Below are positions 34,875 through 45,785 of a stretch of 46,826 nt of DNA, one piece after another. Under the pieces are notes generated by a model. The model was not told the origin of the DNA. It worked only from the letters and a program-made list of their open reading frames with translations, and did not search any database. Source of the stretch: Spongospora subterranea (taxonomy: Eukaryota; Endomyxa; Phytomyxea; Plasmodiophorida; Plasmodiophoridae); NCBI GenBank assembly GCA_900404475.1, contig OUQQ01000206.1, positions 12,087-58,912 on the forward strand, written 5' to 3'. The translations under genes and the position numbers were made by a program. How positions within the stretch are numbered: the first letter of the stretch is position 1; each line of letters begins with the position of its first letter.

Positions 34875-37800
34875 TCAGTTGGCGTTGATATATCCGGGGG
34901 CGTCGGCGCCCAGACCCTGGCCGTGATCGCCCTCCCGACCCGCTCGCCGACTCTCGTAGACGTGTATGGGGTGATCGGCGCCGAACGACGCCAGCGCCAC
35001 GAGATGCTGCATCGGGTGCCAGCTAACCGCATAACAGGCTCCATCGTATTCTGGCCAAACAACGATCGGAATCAGATTCGGAGGGAGTAGCGCCATGGGC
35101 GCAACCACCCCACCTGGACTGATCGTACTGACCAACTTCCCGCTCGACGTTCTCCAGATATAGGCTGAGCCCGTTTCCGAGCCCGATATCAGGTATTGAC
35201 CGTCCGGGGAGAACGCGCATCGGATCATCGATCGACGACATTGGCTCCCGTGAAGAACGTGGCGAAGATCGTACCTGGACCGGGGAGTTCAGATGATGGG
35301 TGGGATGGCGAGGAGAGGGCGGGTCCAGAGACCTTCGGGCACCGAAGACGTAGATGAGGTTGTTGCGGGCGATGACGGCGATGAGATCACGAATCGGATC
35401 GTAGCGGATGGCGTTGATCGGGACGTCGTTGAGATCGGGATGGTGAAGATTGTGAACGCAACGGAATCGCGATGCGATATTGGGGAGATCGCGATCCCAT
35501 GATCGTATTCTACCGGAGGCGTCGGCCGACCATAGTCTGAGGACGGTTTAGGTGAGGGATTGGGGGATGTTGACGCGGGGGTGGTGGCGACCTTAACCCT
35601 GTTCCATCAACAGCTAACGAATGGACAGGATGGGAATGGCCCGATAGCTCGTGAACACACGTCATCGCGATCGTATCCCATATTCGGATGACGGTGTCGA
35701 ACCCGGCCGTGATCGCCATCTGGTGCTGTGGTGGCGGGCGGTGGTCAGCGAATTGTGAGGTGATCCCCCTTTCCTTACCGGGGCCTGAGGAGATGATGCC
35801 GCCACGAACCGGGCACAATACAGGAACGAGTGATGGTGCAGGGAGGCGATGGGATGGCGATCGTCCGACGACGGGGACTGCGGGGCGATGCGCCAAATCT
35901 TGGCGGTGCGATCGGACGATGCGGTGATGATGTGGGACGATGTGTTGTCCCAGGACAGGTCGTGAATCAGGTCGTGATGTCCCGTTAATGTCTCACAGAT
36001 CAACCCCGTTTCCACCTCGTACACCTTAATCGGGTGCATCAGGTATTCGGCGGCGCCACACGCCAGATACCTGATCAACGGGAATCAAACCCCGCCCCCG
36101 ACAATGCGATCACCGGTCGTGATCACCTGCCATCCGGGCTGAACTCGATCGTGAACGCCCCCAATATCCCGGCCGACAGCCGATACAGTCTGGAATCGGG
36201 GACACGACACGGGGCGGATATCGATCGATATCGCCACGTGTGATCCGCTCGCGATCGATTCCCGGTCGGATCGTCGGCCCGATCCCCGGACGACCCCGCC
36301 ACCGCCGTCTCCCGCGATCGCATCGCCATCTCCTGAGATCGTTGTCAGCGCCACAGAGTCGCCGCCCCGATCGCCGTCCTGACCTTATAATCGATCCGGC
36401 CATATTCCACATCGGTTGGGAGTATGGGCCGACTCCCTCTGACGATCCGTTGGCGCAATGGCGCTAATCCCCCAACACAGCACGACAGTGTCCCAGGGTA
36501 TTCGCTCCATCCCCTGTTCTTCTGTTCGACGTACTCGAAATAAATCTGGGAATGTCTGAGCGACGGAACCGAACACAATTTCCAACTGTCGAAACGACGA
36601 ATACATTTGGGACCGACGGGCGCTGTCGAAGGGATTTCACGCGTCGCTGATGATGAAGCTGAAGATGGATCTGGCCATGATTCGGCGAACCGCTGATCGA
36701 TAACGGTTTGAAGAACGCCCAGGCGATGGTTCGGCACCCGCTCGGGAACCTGTCGATGTCGATATGGGACCCGATATCTGAACAACACACCCGATTTGAG
36801 TCAGCGACGTTCGATTTCGGCCAACAGCGACGCCCGACCTAACAGCTCGAACAGGATCAGGACCCGATGGTGATAGAAATGGGTGAGGGGCTGGGTGAAT
36901 ATCATGGGGTCGGGCCACGATGGCGCCAACACCCTTCGCCCCTCAATCGACCATGGGCTCGTCTGCATTGGAGTGATGCTCTGACCAGCTCTCTGACCTG
37001 AACACACAATCGCGGCGGTTTCAAAACGTTGACCGGGGAGGGGGGAGAAGGGGATCAACCTACGCCCTGGAGCATCGCCCAAATCCGATTTCATCCAGTC
37101 GTCGTCGCGTTTCTCCAACAACGACCCGTTGCGGATATCGACGATGTAGATCTGGTGTGGCGATTGAGAAAATTGACGATCGGGGGCGGCGATGATCAAC
37201 TGACCCGAACAATGGGATTGATGGGCATTGGCAGTTCCAACAGCAACGAGCTGTGCAGATTGGATATACAGAATATGGGATCGGACGGGTATTGGGAGAT
37301 CATCTCGGCGATCAGATCGGGCTGAGCGGCGACCCAGGTCGGGGGGATCAGTACCTGGTCCAGCTCCTGTTCAACAGCAACGGCGACGACATTCAGAGTC
37401 GGGGAATTGGACGAACGGGGGATGGCGCTGACCTGATCTAACGACTTTCGCGACTGACGATAGGAACTGATCAGGGATTTGACGAACTCGGTCAATTCAT
37501 CAACTGGAGTAAGGGAACACGGATCACGAGCGAGAATCGCACGACGAGGAAGGGGAGACGAGATCACCGACCGATTGTGCAGTTGAAGAAGGCCATGATC
37601 CCCGTGAACGGGTTTGGGATCGGGCGAGGACGCTGCGATGGATCCGGGGGAACCGGATCGGGGCGATACGGGATGGGGGGACGGGGAGCGACGATCGCCA
37701 CGGCTGTAGCGCCAGGGGTCGGGGCCGTCCCCACCGGAACGGGTTCGCCATGGTCATCACCGTTCGACACGGGAACAACGTGATCGGGCACCGATTCGGA

Positions 37801-38238
37801 GCGGTTCTCGTCGTCATCGTCGCGATGGTCGATCTGTAATCGGAATGGGTGCTCCAGGAATGTCGAGCCGATTCGACGACCTACCAGAGCGGTCTTTTGT
37901 TCGGCGATGCCGTCGCGAGGATGATCAACGTCAATGATATGATGATCCGGATTGGTATTTTGCGACGACGGGAACAGTTGTCCAGCCTCAGACATTCGGA
38001 AACGACGCCGCGTGGCGAAGACCGATATTGACTGTTTGGACTTACCTGGGTTGGGGCCATTTGGACGATTTATCGACGGTAGAATGCCACGCGTTGCCCT
38101 TCTACGATCGGCGAACGTCGATGGCGAAACGGGAACGGGACGCCGATCGATGATCGATGGCGGTGATGGATATGAATCGATGGACGGATGGGTTGTGCTG
38201 ATTGAAGGACCTGGGGCGATGGGATGTTCGGGCTCCAT
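34875..38238 (-). CDS. AHI1: AHI1/jouberin-like C2 and WD40 protein (ciliary transition zone)
   Basis: AHI1 works at the ciliary transition zone. The N-terminal exon (38238-~37565) is Pro/Asp-rich and disordered. A C2-like part follows: PINPIVR spliced to IYIVDIRNGSLLEKR, then IAWAFFKPLSISGS, IHLQLHH and PSLRHSQIYFEYVE. A linker with CRVPDSRLYRLSAG and AFTIEFSPDGR leads into the WD40 propeller. Its blades include HPIKVYEVETGLICETL, GHHDLIHDLSW, TASSDRTAKIW, FDTVIRIWD, HELSGHSHPVHSL, LISGSETGSAYIW and a last blade ending HPIHVYESRR. The protein stops soon after the propeller, so the SH3 domain found in vertebrate jouberin is absent. Exons are split by ~50-65 nt introns. The locus is distinctly richer in G+C and in GATCG/CGATC words than its surroundings. 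Confidence 0.92.
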
Positions 38239-38942
38239 GATTCAGGGGAGCGCGGCGATCAATGGCGATCGAGATATTCGACCAGGTGTAATGACCATGA
38301 CATGTGTGTACGTTGGGTGTGTGGGTCAGTATTGGCGATCTCTCGCCAACCGGATGGCGTCACGATCACAGTCACACAGACCTCATTAAGACCAGGTTTT
38401 CGGGGCGCCGTTTCGCATTGGTGGCGCCACAGACTGGGTTAGACCCCAACGTTGTCTCAACTGATCCCGTTTGGTCAATTGAAATCATCTGGTCTGATCT
38501 CGACTTGCCAAACACAATGGCGCGTTTCCGGTTGGTATCTTTTTGCCACCGTTTGGAACCAAGTTTACTCTAGACAATAACTGTCGAAAGCATCATGACA
38601 AGGAATCTGTATTTTTCGGTGCGAAAAATGTCACGACCGTTTGAATCCGTTCATTCACATTCTGTTTCCTGATTACCGAATATGACATTAATTATTTATC
38701 TACTGTCGAAGCTTTGACCATTCGTCTCTATCCACAGACCATGAGGCAACTTCAACAAAAAAACCTAGTATTGGTAAACGCGAATTCGGAGGATGAGGAA
38801 GTTGCTGGGCCTAGACCATTTATAGCTATGATTGTTGGGATAGGTGCAATCGTACAAGCTTGGTATTACGTGACTTGGGATGTAGGCCATATTGATTACT
38901 TGAAAAAGAGTTGCACCATCATCTCATTATCGCACAGCTGTG
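38239..38942. other. Intergenic region upstream of AHI1
   Basis: The GC-rich character continues to about 38440 and then falls. An 87-codon plus-strand frame at 38714-38977 overlaps the 3' end of the channel gene on the other strand and is not supported. No repeat was noticed. Confidence 0.5.
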
Positions 38943-40639
38943 TTAGAACAAAAGATCTAGGTTATCTATATTATTGATTAGGCGATACTGAGAAGCTGAT
39001 CGTTCCGAAATAGACGGCAAAAGCATTGGTGATGGGGATGGCGAGTCTGGGGGAAGTGGAGTAATCTTCAATGTTGAAGATGGCTCGAGATCCGCGGTTG
39101 ATGACATGATCCGGGATATTCCCAGACCTACAATAGCTACAGCATATAACGTCGAGATAACCATATGAATAGAAACTAATAGCTTAGCGGAAATGGTGAC
39201 TGCCCAAACATCCCCATATCCCGTTGTACTCTGTACAGTTATGCTAAACAGCAGGAATAACCATATTCGTGAGGCGAATTTTGTAGATTGAGGAATTCGG
39301 AACGCCCCTGGTCCTTGAACTAAGCTGAGCAAAAGATAGAGATTCGCAAACATAATTGTCGTCGAAATTATTGACTGGATTAGGAATCCTATATCCAACA
39401 GCCTGATATTGATTTTTTGCACGAGCCTTACAGACATGCTGATAACAATCAGCACCTAGATGAAAAGCACAGGAATTGGAAACCAGTTTGATCACATGAT
39501 GAGCGATTCCAGAAGTCACCTGGATGACGTCGATGCAAACAATGACGATGGCAACAGCTATGGAAGACGACGACATGACAATCTCGGGTTTGTCCCCTGA
39601 AATTACATAGATGATGGAGATTGAAGCGACAGACGAAAGCGTGATAATCAACACCATCCATCTGATTAGCACTTTACGGCACCGTTCTACGCCTATTTAC
39701 CACGTCGATGCGTGCTTGTTCAACACATGGAGCATGACCGACCAGAAATGTTGGACCTAATACATTTAAATCCTCTTTGAAAAAAGTTTGCGCTTTTCGG
39801 TAAACGATGCTCCTGGTCTTGGAAATGGGAGCAAACAATAGCAAATATTCCTATATTATACAGGGTAGCGAGGATCATTTGAAGCGCCGCAACCAGCTGC
39901 CCTGGCCATTCAATGGCATGTATATCACCAAAGCCTGGTCTATCCAATATCAATGGCTGAAGGGAGAGCGAAAGCGAGAGAAGACCTGTGCTCGACATCG
40001 TTGCAATGGAGTAATAAAGGAAACATATTTCCAAGTGGAAAACCGAGATAACGCCATCTCCGTTGTCAACAACTTGAATCACGTATCGAGACCATCCAAG
40101 ACACATTAAAACTAGATGGAACCCAGCGAACCCGATCGTTATTGATAAATATGTTTGACCAATTCTTTTTACAGACGGGGCTTCATGCAAGAGCATATGA
40201 AATGTATGGTGCAGAGCACCACAAACAACGAGCAGTTGCATGATCTGACCGCGATCGACTTCAGATGAACTGGCAACGGTGAAGATATGCAGCGGCGCAC
40301 CTGAAGTAATAGAATAACAATAGTGGGGGCAGCAGCAACATGATATCCACTATATGTTGGCGCATCGGAGAGCATAATGATGCATGCAGACAAGGACTGA
40401 ATGACTAGGGTGTTCTCGAGGCAGCGCACGTACAGAAATTGATAAACAGGAGGGACAATACCTAAAAAAACATACACACGGTTGGTGAGTTCTTTCACAG
40501 GTAGGGAGATAATCACATTACCATGGTCCGGGAGAATGGGGTCGTGAACATGATGAGGTCTAGTACTCAAAACGACGTAGGTAGAGGTTCGACGACTCCC
40601 TGGTGCAGAATTGCGATCATCCAGCAGACCTGTCTCCAT
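38943..40639 (-). CDS. Potassium channel with two pore repeats (about 12 membrane segments)
   Basis: ATG 40639 (METGLLDD) to TAA. The first half has several hydrophobic segments (VYVFLGIVPPVYQFLYV, TIVILLLQ|IMQLLVVCGAL, the splice using a 56-nt intron). Its pore is YYSIATMSSTGFGDIHA, with ACA G|GC joining over intron 39917-39966, followed by a long hydrophobic helix. The second half begins near VLIRWMVLIITLSS and has more segments. Its pore is FSITVQSTTGYGDVW, followed by another inner helix and a Ser/Pro-rich cytosolic tail. TTGYGD is the canonical K+ filter and STGFGD a known variant. The number of segments before each pore looks greater than in 4-TM two-pore channels. I see no arginine-repeat S4. 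The junction between halves (about 39672-39800) is uncertain. Confidence 0.88.
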
Positions 40640-40726
40640 CGCTTCACCGACAAAATAGCGATCGGGGTATGCGGTCTGGCGAAATAGCGATCATGTACCC
40701 CATTTGATCATAAGGTGAGGGTTTGT
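40640..40726. promoter_or_regulatory. Short divergent intergenic region, probable bidirectional promoter
   Basis: Only 87 bases separate the start codons of the K+ channel gene (-) and the GUCD1 gene (+). The sequence AAATAGCGATC occurs twice in the same orientation, at 40653-40663 and 40682-40692. A shared regulatory site is an inference from position and repetition. Confidence 0.4.
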
Positions 40727-41551
40727 ATGGCTCAGGCGTCCCCTGCCCCTGGCTCCCCCTTGTGGCACAGGCTCCCAGATGGCGACCTCAATGTGCCTAT
40801 CACCCATCAACGATATTCATGGGATTGTGGTGCGGCGTGTTGCTATATGATTGTGAGGTCTGTGTTATATCGTTGGGGGAAAGGGGTATTCCCACTCCAT
40901 TCCCGTCATGCCCACTGTTACCGTGCTGACTTGTCGCTTTCCGTTTCATGACTGATCCACAGGGCCCTGGGGTTACCGTACTCCTATTCGGATATCGTCA
41001 TGCAATGCCACACTGACACGATATGGACTCAAGATCTCCTTCTAGTACTGTATCGCTGTGGGGTTAGGGCGGCCTTCTACACTACATCAATACTCCCTAA
41101 CGCACACCATCATTATATTCATTATTATCGATCACAATTCGCTCAAGATGCTATCAGGGTACAACAGGTTGTCGAGGAAGCCAGGGCATTACGACTACCT
41201 ATGTACGAATGGCAACTAACGCTTGGCCAGATACGAGATATGATTTTAGTTGAGAGATGCATCGTTACTGTGTTGGTGGATCAAAATCGGCTTCCTTGTA
41301 ACAAACGCGTACCGCCTCTCAAAACAGCACCGTTTATTGGCCATTATATATTGGTTATAGCCTGGGAAAATGATGGGCCATCTAGTTTAATATCCTATAT
41401 TGATCCGGCCTCGGAAAACAATGATATCGATAAAATAACATGGGATGACTTAGAGCTGGCGAGATCATCTTGTGGCACAGATTACGACGTATTGGTGGTC
41501 AATACCAAGCAAAAGGTGCAAGTGAACTCGTATTATAATATAAATATTTGA
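40727..41551 (+). CDS. GUCD1: GUCD1-like (guanylyl cyclase domain-containing 1 homologue)
   Basis: Exons 40727-40857 and 40963-41551 with a 105-nt intron give 239 residues, the normal length. Despite its name the family has a papain/C39-like fold and no proven cyclase activity. Signature blocks are HQRYSWDCGAACCYMIVR with the conserved DCG near the N-terminus, DLLLVLYRCGVRAAFYT, YYRSQFAQDAIRVQQV, the histidine motif PFIGHYILVIAW, YIDPASENND and the C-terminal LELARSSCGTDYDVLVV. The start could be the in-frame ATG at 40715. It is divergently arranged with the K+ channel gene. Confidence 0.92.
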
Positions 41552-41897
41552 TATGTAATGCGTCATTACAGTCACCCTTAATTTGTCGCATGACCAGCAT
41601 AGTCGTGAACTCAAAAACATGGAGTCGCAATTGCAATCAATAGCCCGTTGACCACAAATTACGGCCGAGATTGCCACGTCAACACAAATACAGTACACAA
41701 TAATTTTGTGCTGTACCGGCATGTGTAAATAGAGTACTGGACACACTAATTATACCGTGCATACTGCATATTCTCGCTGAGTGAGGAGTATAAATACAGT
41801 ATGACCCGTTACCAGCTGTGAGGCCTCGACAGGCGACACCACTGTATCAGGTCAGATATGATAGTGAATTAGTGATCGATCATCAAAGGCGCCGTTA

Positions 41898-44087
41898 ATG
41901 AAGCCCAGGGACGCCTTGGCCATATGGGACAGCAATATTTCCACCCAACAAACCCTTACTACAGCTCAATCGCTCGCCGCCGCTCTGTCCAAGGGCAACA
42001 CATCTCATCGTCAGCCTGAGCATGATCAAGTTGATGATGCAGACCCGGACAACTTCGCTCTTGTTGTATCTTATCATCAATTACTGATCGCCGAATCGGC
42101 ATCATCTTCAATCTCGACATATAAGGCAGCGTATTCTCATTCTGTTCATCTATCCATCACCAGGGCGACCATAGCCAGTATGCTTGATGTGATCCAAAGC
42201 ACGATTGTTCGCTTCAATTCCCTCACTCAGCTATATTATTCAATCGCCGAATCTACACAGCAGATACGCAATGCCTGCGAGCAATTGAGTAAAGAAAAGG
42301 AGTCCATGAACTGCCAGGCAGAACATTTGAAGTATGTCATATCTCATTTCGATGATGCGTTTCGGTTAGGTAGACTCATATTGGCCTTCATTATACTAAT
42401 ATTATCCTGAGTAAATATTAGCCCACAGGTTATCTGTATCTGCCAACTTAACTCATCAAGAATGGCATTTCATTCTGTTCCGGATCAACGAATGCATTTC
42501 TTTCATGGACAAACATCAGGATTCCGCCGAAGCCAGACAATTTCTTGTGCGATTCCATCAGCTCCGCACTCGCGCGCTCACCGACTTATGCACCCAAATC
42601 TATCAATTATTCTCCTCAGTTGGGTCCATTAATGTTCCTTCCGACCCTGCCGATAGAGTGGCGTCCTCGCTCATTGAATATCGCTCCATCGTCCCCATGG
42701 CGCAACCCCTCATATTTCTTCTAGAGCAACGCTGTCATGTAATTCATGCCTATGGTGAAGCCCTCCAAGAATGCGTCCAGATATACTTCAACTCGCGTCA
42801 TAAGCTCCTTTACAGTGCCGCAGCCACACATTTGGCAACTCTTGCCAGCAGTAAACCGTTGGGAGAATTCGCAAGGGATGGATGCATGTTTTTGATTCGA
42901 GTTTGCGTTATTGAGTCACGATTGTTTCGCGATTTCTTTCACGATTCTTCCGTTTTTGAAATCCTTACTCAACTCGTCTCAAACATATGCTCAATGTAAG
43001 TAGTCCAGATATATGATGAACCTGTGAGTTCGAGCTCAGATTTTGCAGTTTTTATATCCAAATTCGCCCAAGGATCATTTACGAGGAGGACATAGCGGCT
43101 CTGTCAGATGTCGTTAGCATTATTCGTACTGAGATAATTGACGATGAACTCCTCCCTCGGGGTGAGGAGACGGCGTGTATTATTCCTGTCCTTCAGCGAA
43201 CAGTTGAAGACGTTCAGGAACGTCTGATTTATCGTGCACAAGTTCTTATCCGTGTAGACATTTACAATTTCGAGCCTCAACTAGAGGATGTGGATTACCC
43301 AAAAAAACTGGTCACACTTAATCAGAACTCTGCGACATCCCATCCATATAGTACATGGTATCCCACTTTAGAATCAAGTTTGACGCTTCTTTCTAATATG
43401 TATCGTTCCGTCCAACCGCATGTTTTCGAGATGGTAGCTCAGGATGCTGTGGCTGCATGTATTCACTCGTTGCACAATGCTTCAAAGTCGATAAGCACAA
43501 AAATTGATTCTTATCTCTTTTTGATCAAACACCTGGCGATCTTACGCGATCAGATATCACCGTTTGATGTGGATTTCGCAAGAACAGAACGATCTCTTGA
43601 CCTATCGCACATATCCAATTCCTTTCGGATGCTAATTTCACTCCATCTTCCCGCATTAGAGTTATCCCAAGTCCAGATCGATCCACAGCGCGATTTGGAG
43701 GATTACTTGAAAAATGCATGCGAAGCGTTCATCATCTACACTGCAAATGTTCTTACCAACTCTGAGCAGCAACAGAAGGTGCAAACAGTCTTGTCTCGTT
43801 CTAATGCTGAATGCAGGTCGTAGGCTACTAGTAATGATGAACTAGTTCGCTCTCTCAGCGAAGCGATCATGGACGTTCACCCTGATTCGTTTAGATCGAA
43901 ATGTGAAGATATTCGCCGACAGGTGTCGCTGTATATAGGCGATACTAGGACTGACTACGTTCTGATCAAAGCGATCAAAGATAATCTTCAACAAATATTC
44001 TCCGAAGTACGAGCTGCCAGTTTTGGGAATTCAGAATTGGACAAGCGACTGCAATCGCTTGAAGCCGTTGTTATCGACATCCATTAA
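41898..44087 (+). CDS. COG3: Conserved oligomeric Golgi complex subunit 3 (COG3)
   Basis: COG3 is a lobe A subunit of the tether for retrograde intra-Golgi vesicles. Exons 41898-42369, 42422-42995, 43049-43816 and 43859-44087 (introns 52, 53 and 42 nt) give 680 residues. Family blocks are IRNACEQLSKEKESMNCQAE (the conserved coiled region), ECISFMDKHQD with ARQFLVRFHQLRTRAL, then IQIRPRIIYEEDIAAL with QERLIYRAQVLIRVDI, WYPTLESSLTLLSNMYR, LFLIKHLAILRDQISPF, and the end LIKAIKDNLQQIFSEV. No coding breaks were seen. Upstream, 41552-41897 has no gene; it contains AT-rich promoter-like sequence (GTATAAATACAG near 41790). Confidence 0.96.
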
Positions 44088-45057
44088 AAGGGAGTGTGTT
44101 ATCCCATCAACGTTTCTAAATATATATACAGTATATGACGAATTAACTCAAAAGAATTATACCAGCTTGCCCAATAGTGATTTCAAAATCAATTCTTTCA
44201 AAATGTTTTGTATCAGCTGCGAACTTCGGAACGAAACGGTGAGCGAGCTTTCGGAGAATTCCAGGTACATCGGCAATACAGCTGCTTGCTTGATTTTTCA
44301 AGCCCATTAAAGCAGAATTTGCTCAAGATCAGATGGAGAACATCGATGCACGAATCGCTAAAAGGTCAAGATGAATTTGAGAACCCAGCACATCGACAAC
44401 CGGGTTCGAGACATGTTCAAAGCGTACGGTCACGACATTCAAGAGCACGGGCCGCAGGATGTGTATGCCCGTAAAGATATGAACAAAGAAAAATGCAAAA
44501 AACTGGTGCTGGGAATACGACCAGAAGCGCTACGAGCAGCAGTAGAACAAGCAATACGATTTAAGTCCAAATGGCAAGACGCCAAGAAGGATGAACAGCC
44601 TGTGTAAATTGATCAAGAATTAGTACAAGAAGCAGAACGAGTTTTTTGCATTTTTCTTTCTTCATATTTTTACGGGCAAATACACATCCTGCAGCCCGTG
44701 CTCTTGGATGATGTGATCGTACGCTTTGAACATGTCTCGAACCCGGTTGTCGATGTGCTGGGTTCTTAAACTCATCTTGACCTCTAGCGTATGAGTTACA
44801 CGGCCGCTGAGAAGCTCAAAAGATCAAAAATTATCAATGACCTCGAGACTGGAGTTTCAAGTAACGGTGTTTGTGCTGATTTGAATGTGCAGCAGTGTCT
44901 CGTTGAAGGTGCAACCTTGAGTCTATCGGGGCAAAGGCCAGAAGCGTTTGTACAAGAGCTTTCTCTGTTTTGGGGATGAGATTTTACTCTAAATTTTTAA
45001 AAAACGAGAGTGAATATCGGTAAACAGATTTGACTCTTGATATGTGACCGCTAAAAC
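44088..45057. other. Repeat-rich region downstream of COG3 without a supported gene
   Basis: It contains the long inverted repeat (44363-44783). Two frames (44371-44607, including EHGPQDVYARKDMNKEKC, and 44791-44979, MSYTAAEKLKRSKIIND) sit on or beside the arms. They look like pieces of a repetitive element rather than host genes. Confidence 0.5.
44363..44783. repeat. Long inverted repeat, arms about 143 bp
   Basis: The left arm 44363-44504 reappears as reverse complement at 44640-44783 with about nine substitutions and a 2-base indel (roughly 93-94% identity by eye), separated by a 135-bp spacer. A core such as AGCACATCGACAACCGGGTT is identical in both. The left arm begins at the ATG of a 78-codon frame, so the right arm carries an inverted partial copy of it. 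Confidence 0.93.
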
Positions 45058-45204
45058 CTATTCAGCGTTATCAATGCAATTAATGGACTCGCTGGTGAAG
45101 TCCATTGTCTCTTTGCTGACAATACAGTACTGTGGCGTGACAGTGATCGGGATTTCGAAGAGAAATTTGACGTTGCCAGATATTCTATCATTCGAAGATT
45201 TTGA
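45058..45204 (+). pseudogene. Non-LTR (LINE-type) reverse transcriptase fragment
   Basis: The frame contains LFSVINAINGLAG then VHCLFADNTVLWRDSDR and ends at TGA. LINE-type RTs have a 'LLF..yIND' block followed by '(S)LFADDTvlW', and spacing and composition match. The second Asp of the FADD pair is Asn (FADN), and the reading frame stops soon after, so the fragment is inactive. Nothing more of the element could be followed on this strand. Confidence 0.55.
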
Positions 45205-45390
45205 GAAAACATAAAGCCCAATATTGGATACGGAAGTCGCTTTTATTCGGCAATGAGGTAGATCGACTAGTATGGGTCTCCGATGCTTACATTGGTAAGG
45301 AGCCCAACGTGAACTGATTGTTGCACTGATATTGATACAATCATGGGGGTGGTTACGTGTACATTTGGAAAAATTCCAGCTCGGCTTCTA

Positions 45391-45627
45391 TCACCAGTGT
45401 TGCGATGACAAAGTTTGCAGAAGCCACAGGTTGATAACTGAAGGTAATTTGTGTGAAATTTGCTCTGAACCCAGTTGCACGATAGAATGAACTGTCGGAA
45501 GTAAAAAACACTGAGATTTCATGACGGTGTGCGTGTAGGTGTTGAGCTCAGCTCCTGAGATATCACCGCAAACAATGTACTCCCTGACTCCCTCCGTCCG
45601 GATCAACCTGTCCATGATGAAGTCCAC
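45391..45627 (-). pseudogene. Possible endonuclease-like fragment of a retroelement
   Basis: The 78-codon frame contains REYIVCGDISG followed at a distance by LPSVINLWLLQTL. This recalls the 'vCGDFN ... sviDl.l' blocks of the AP-endonuclease-like domain in LINEs, with Asn/Asp positions altered. The orientation is opposite to the RT fragment. Low confidence; it may be coincidence. Confidence 0.25.
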
Positions 45628-45785
45628 AGCGGGATTACACTTTTTAAAAGTACATAAATAAACTTATTTGAGTTATTGATCTTGAAATTTTCAGCTCGAA
45701 CACAGCTTTTATCGCTGAGATCTGGTCTGTGAAAAGAGCCGAAATTTTTTGCCGAACATTGCTGCTCCGGTGTGGCGCCACCATC

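Noticed and set aside
38714..38977. 87-codon plus-strand frame with a hydrophobic stretch
   Set aside because: It overlaps the 3' end of the K+ channel gene on the other strand and has no supporting features.
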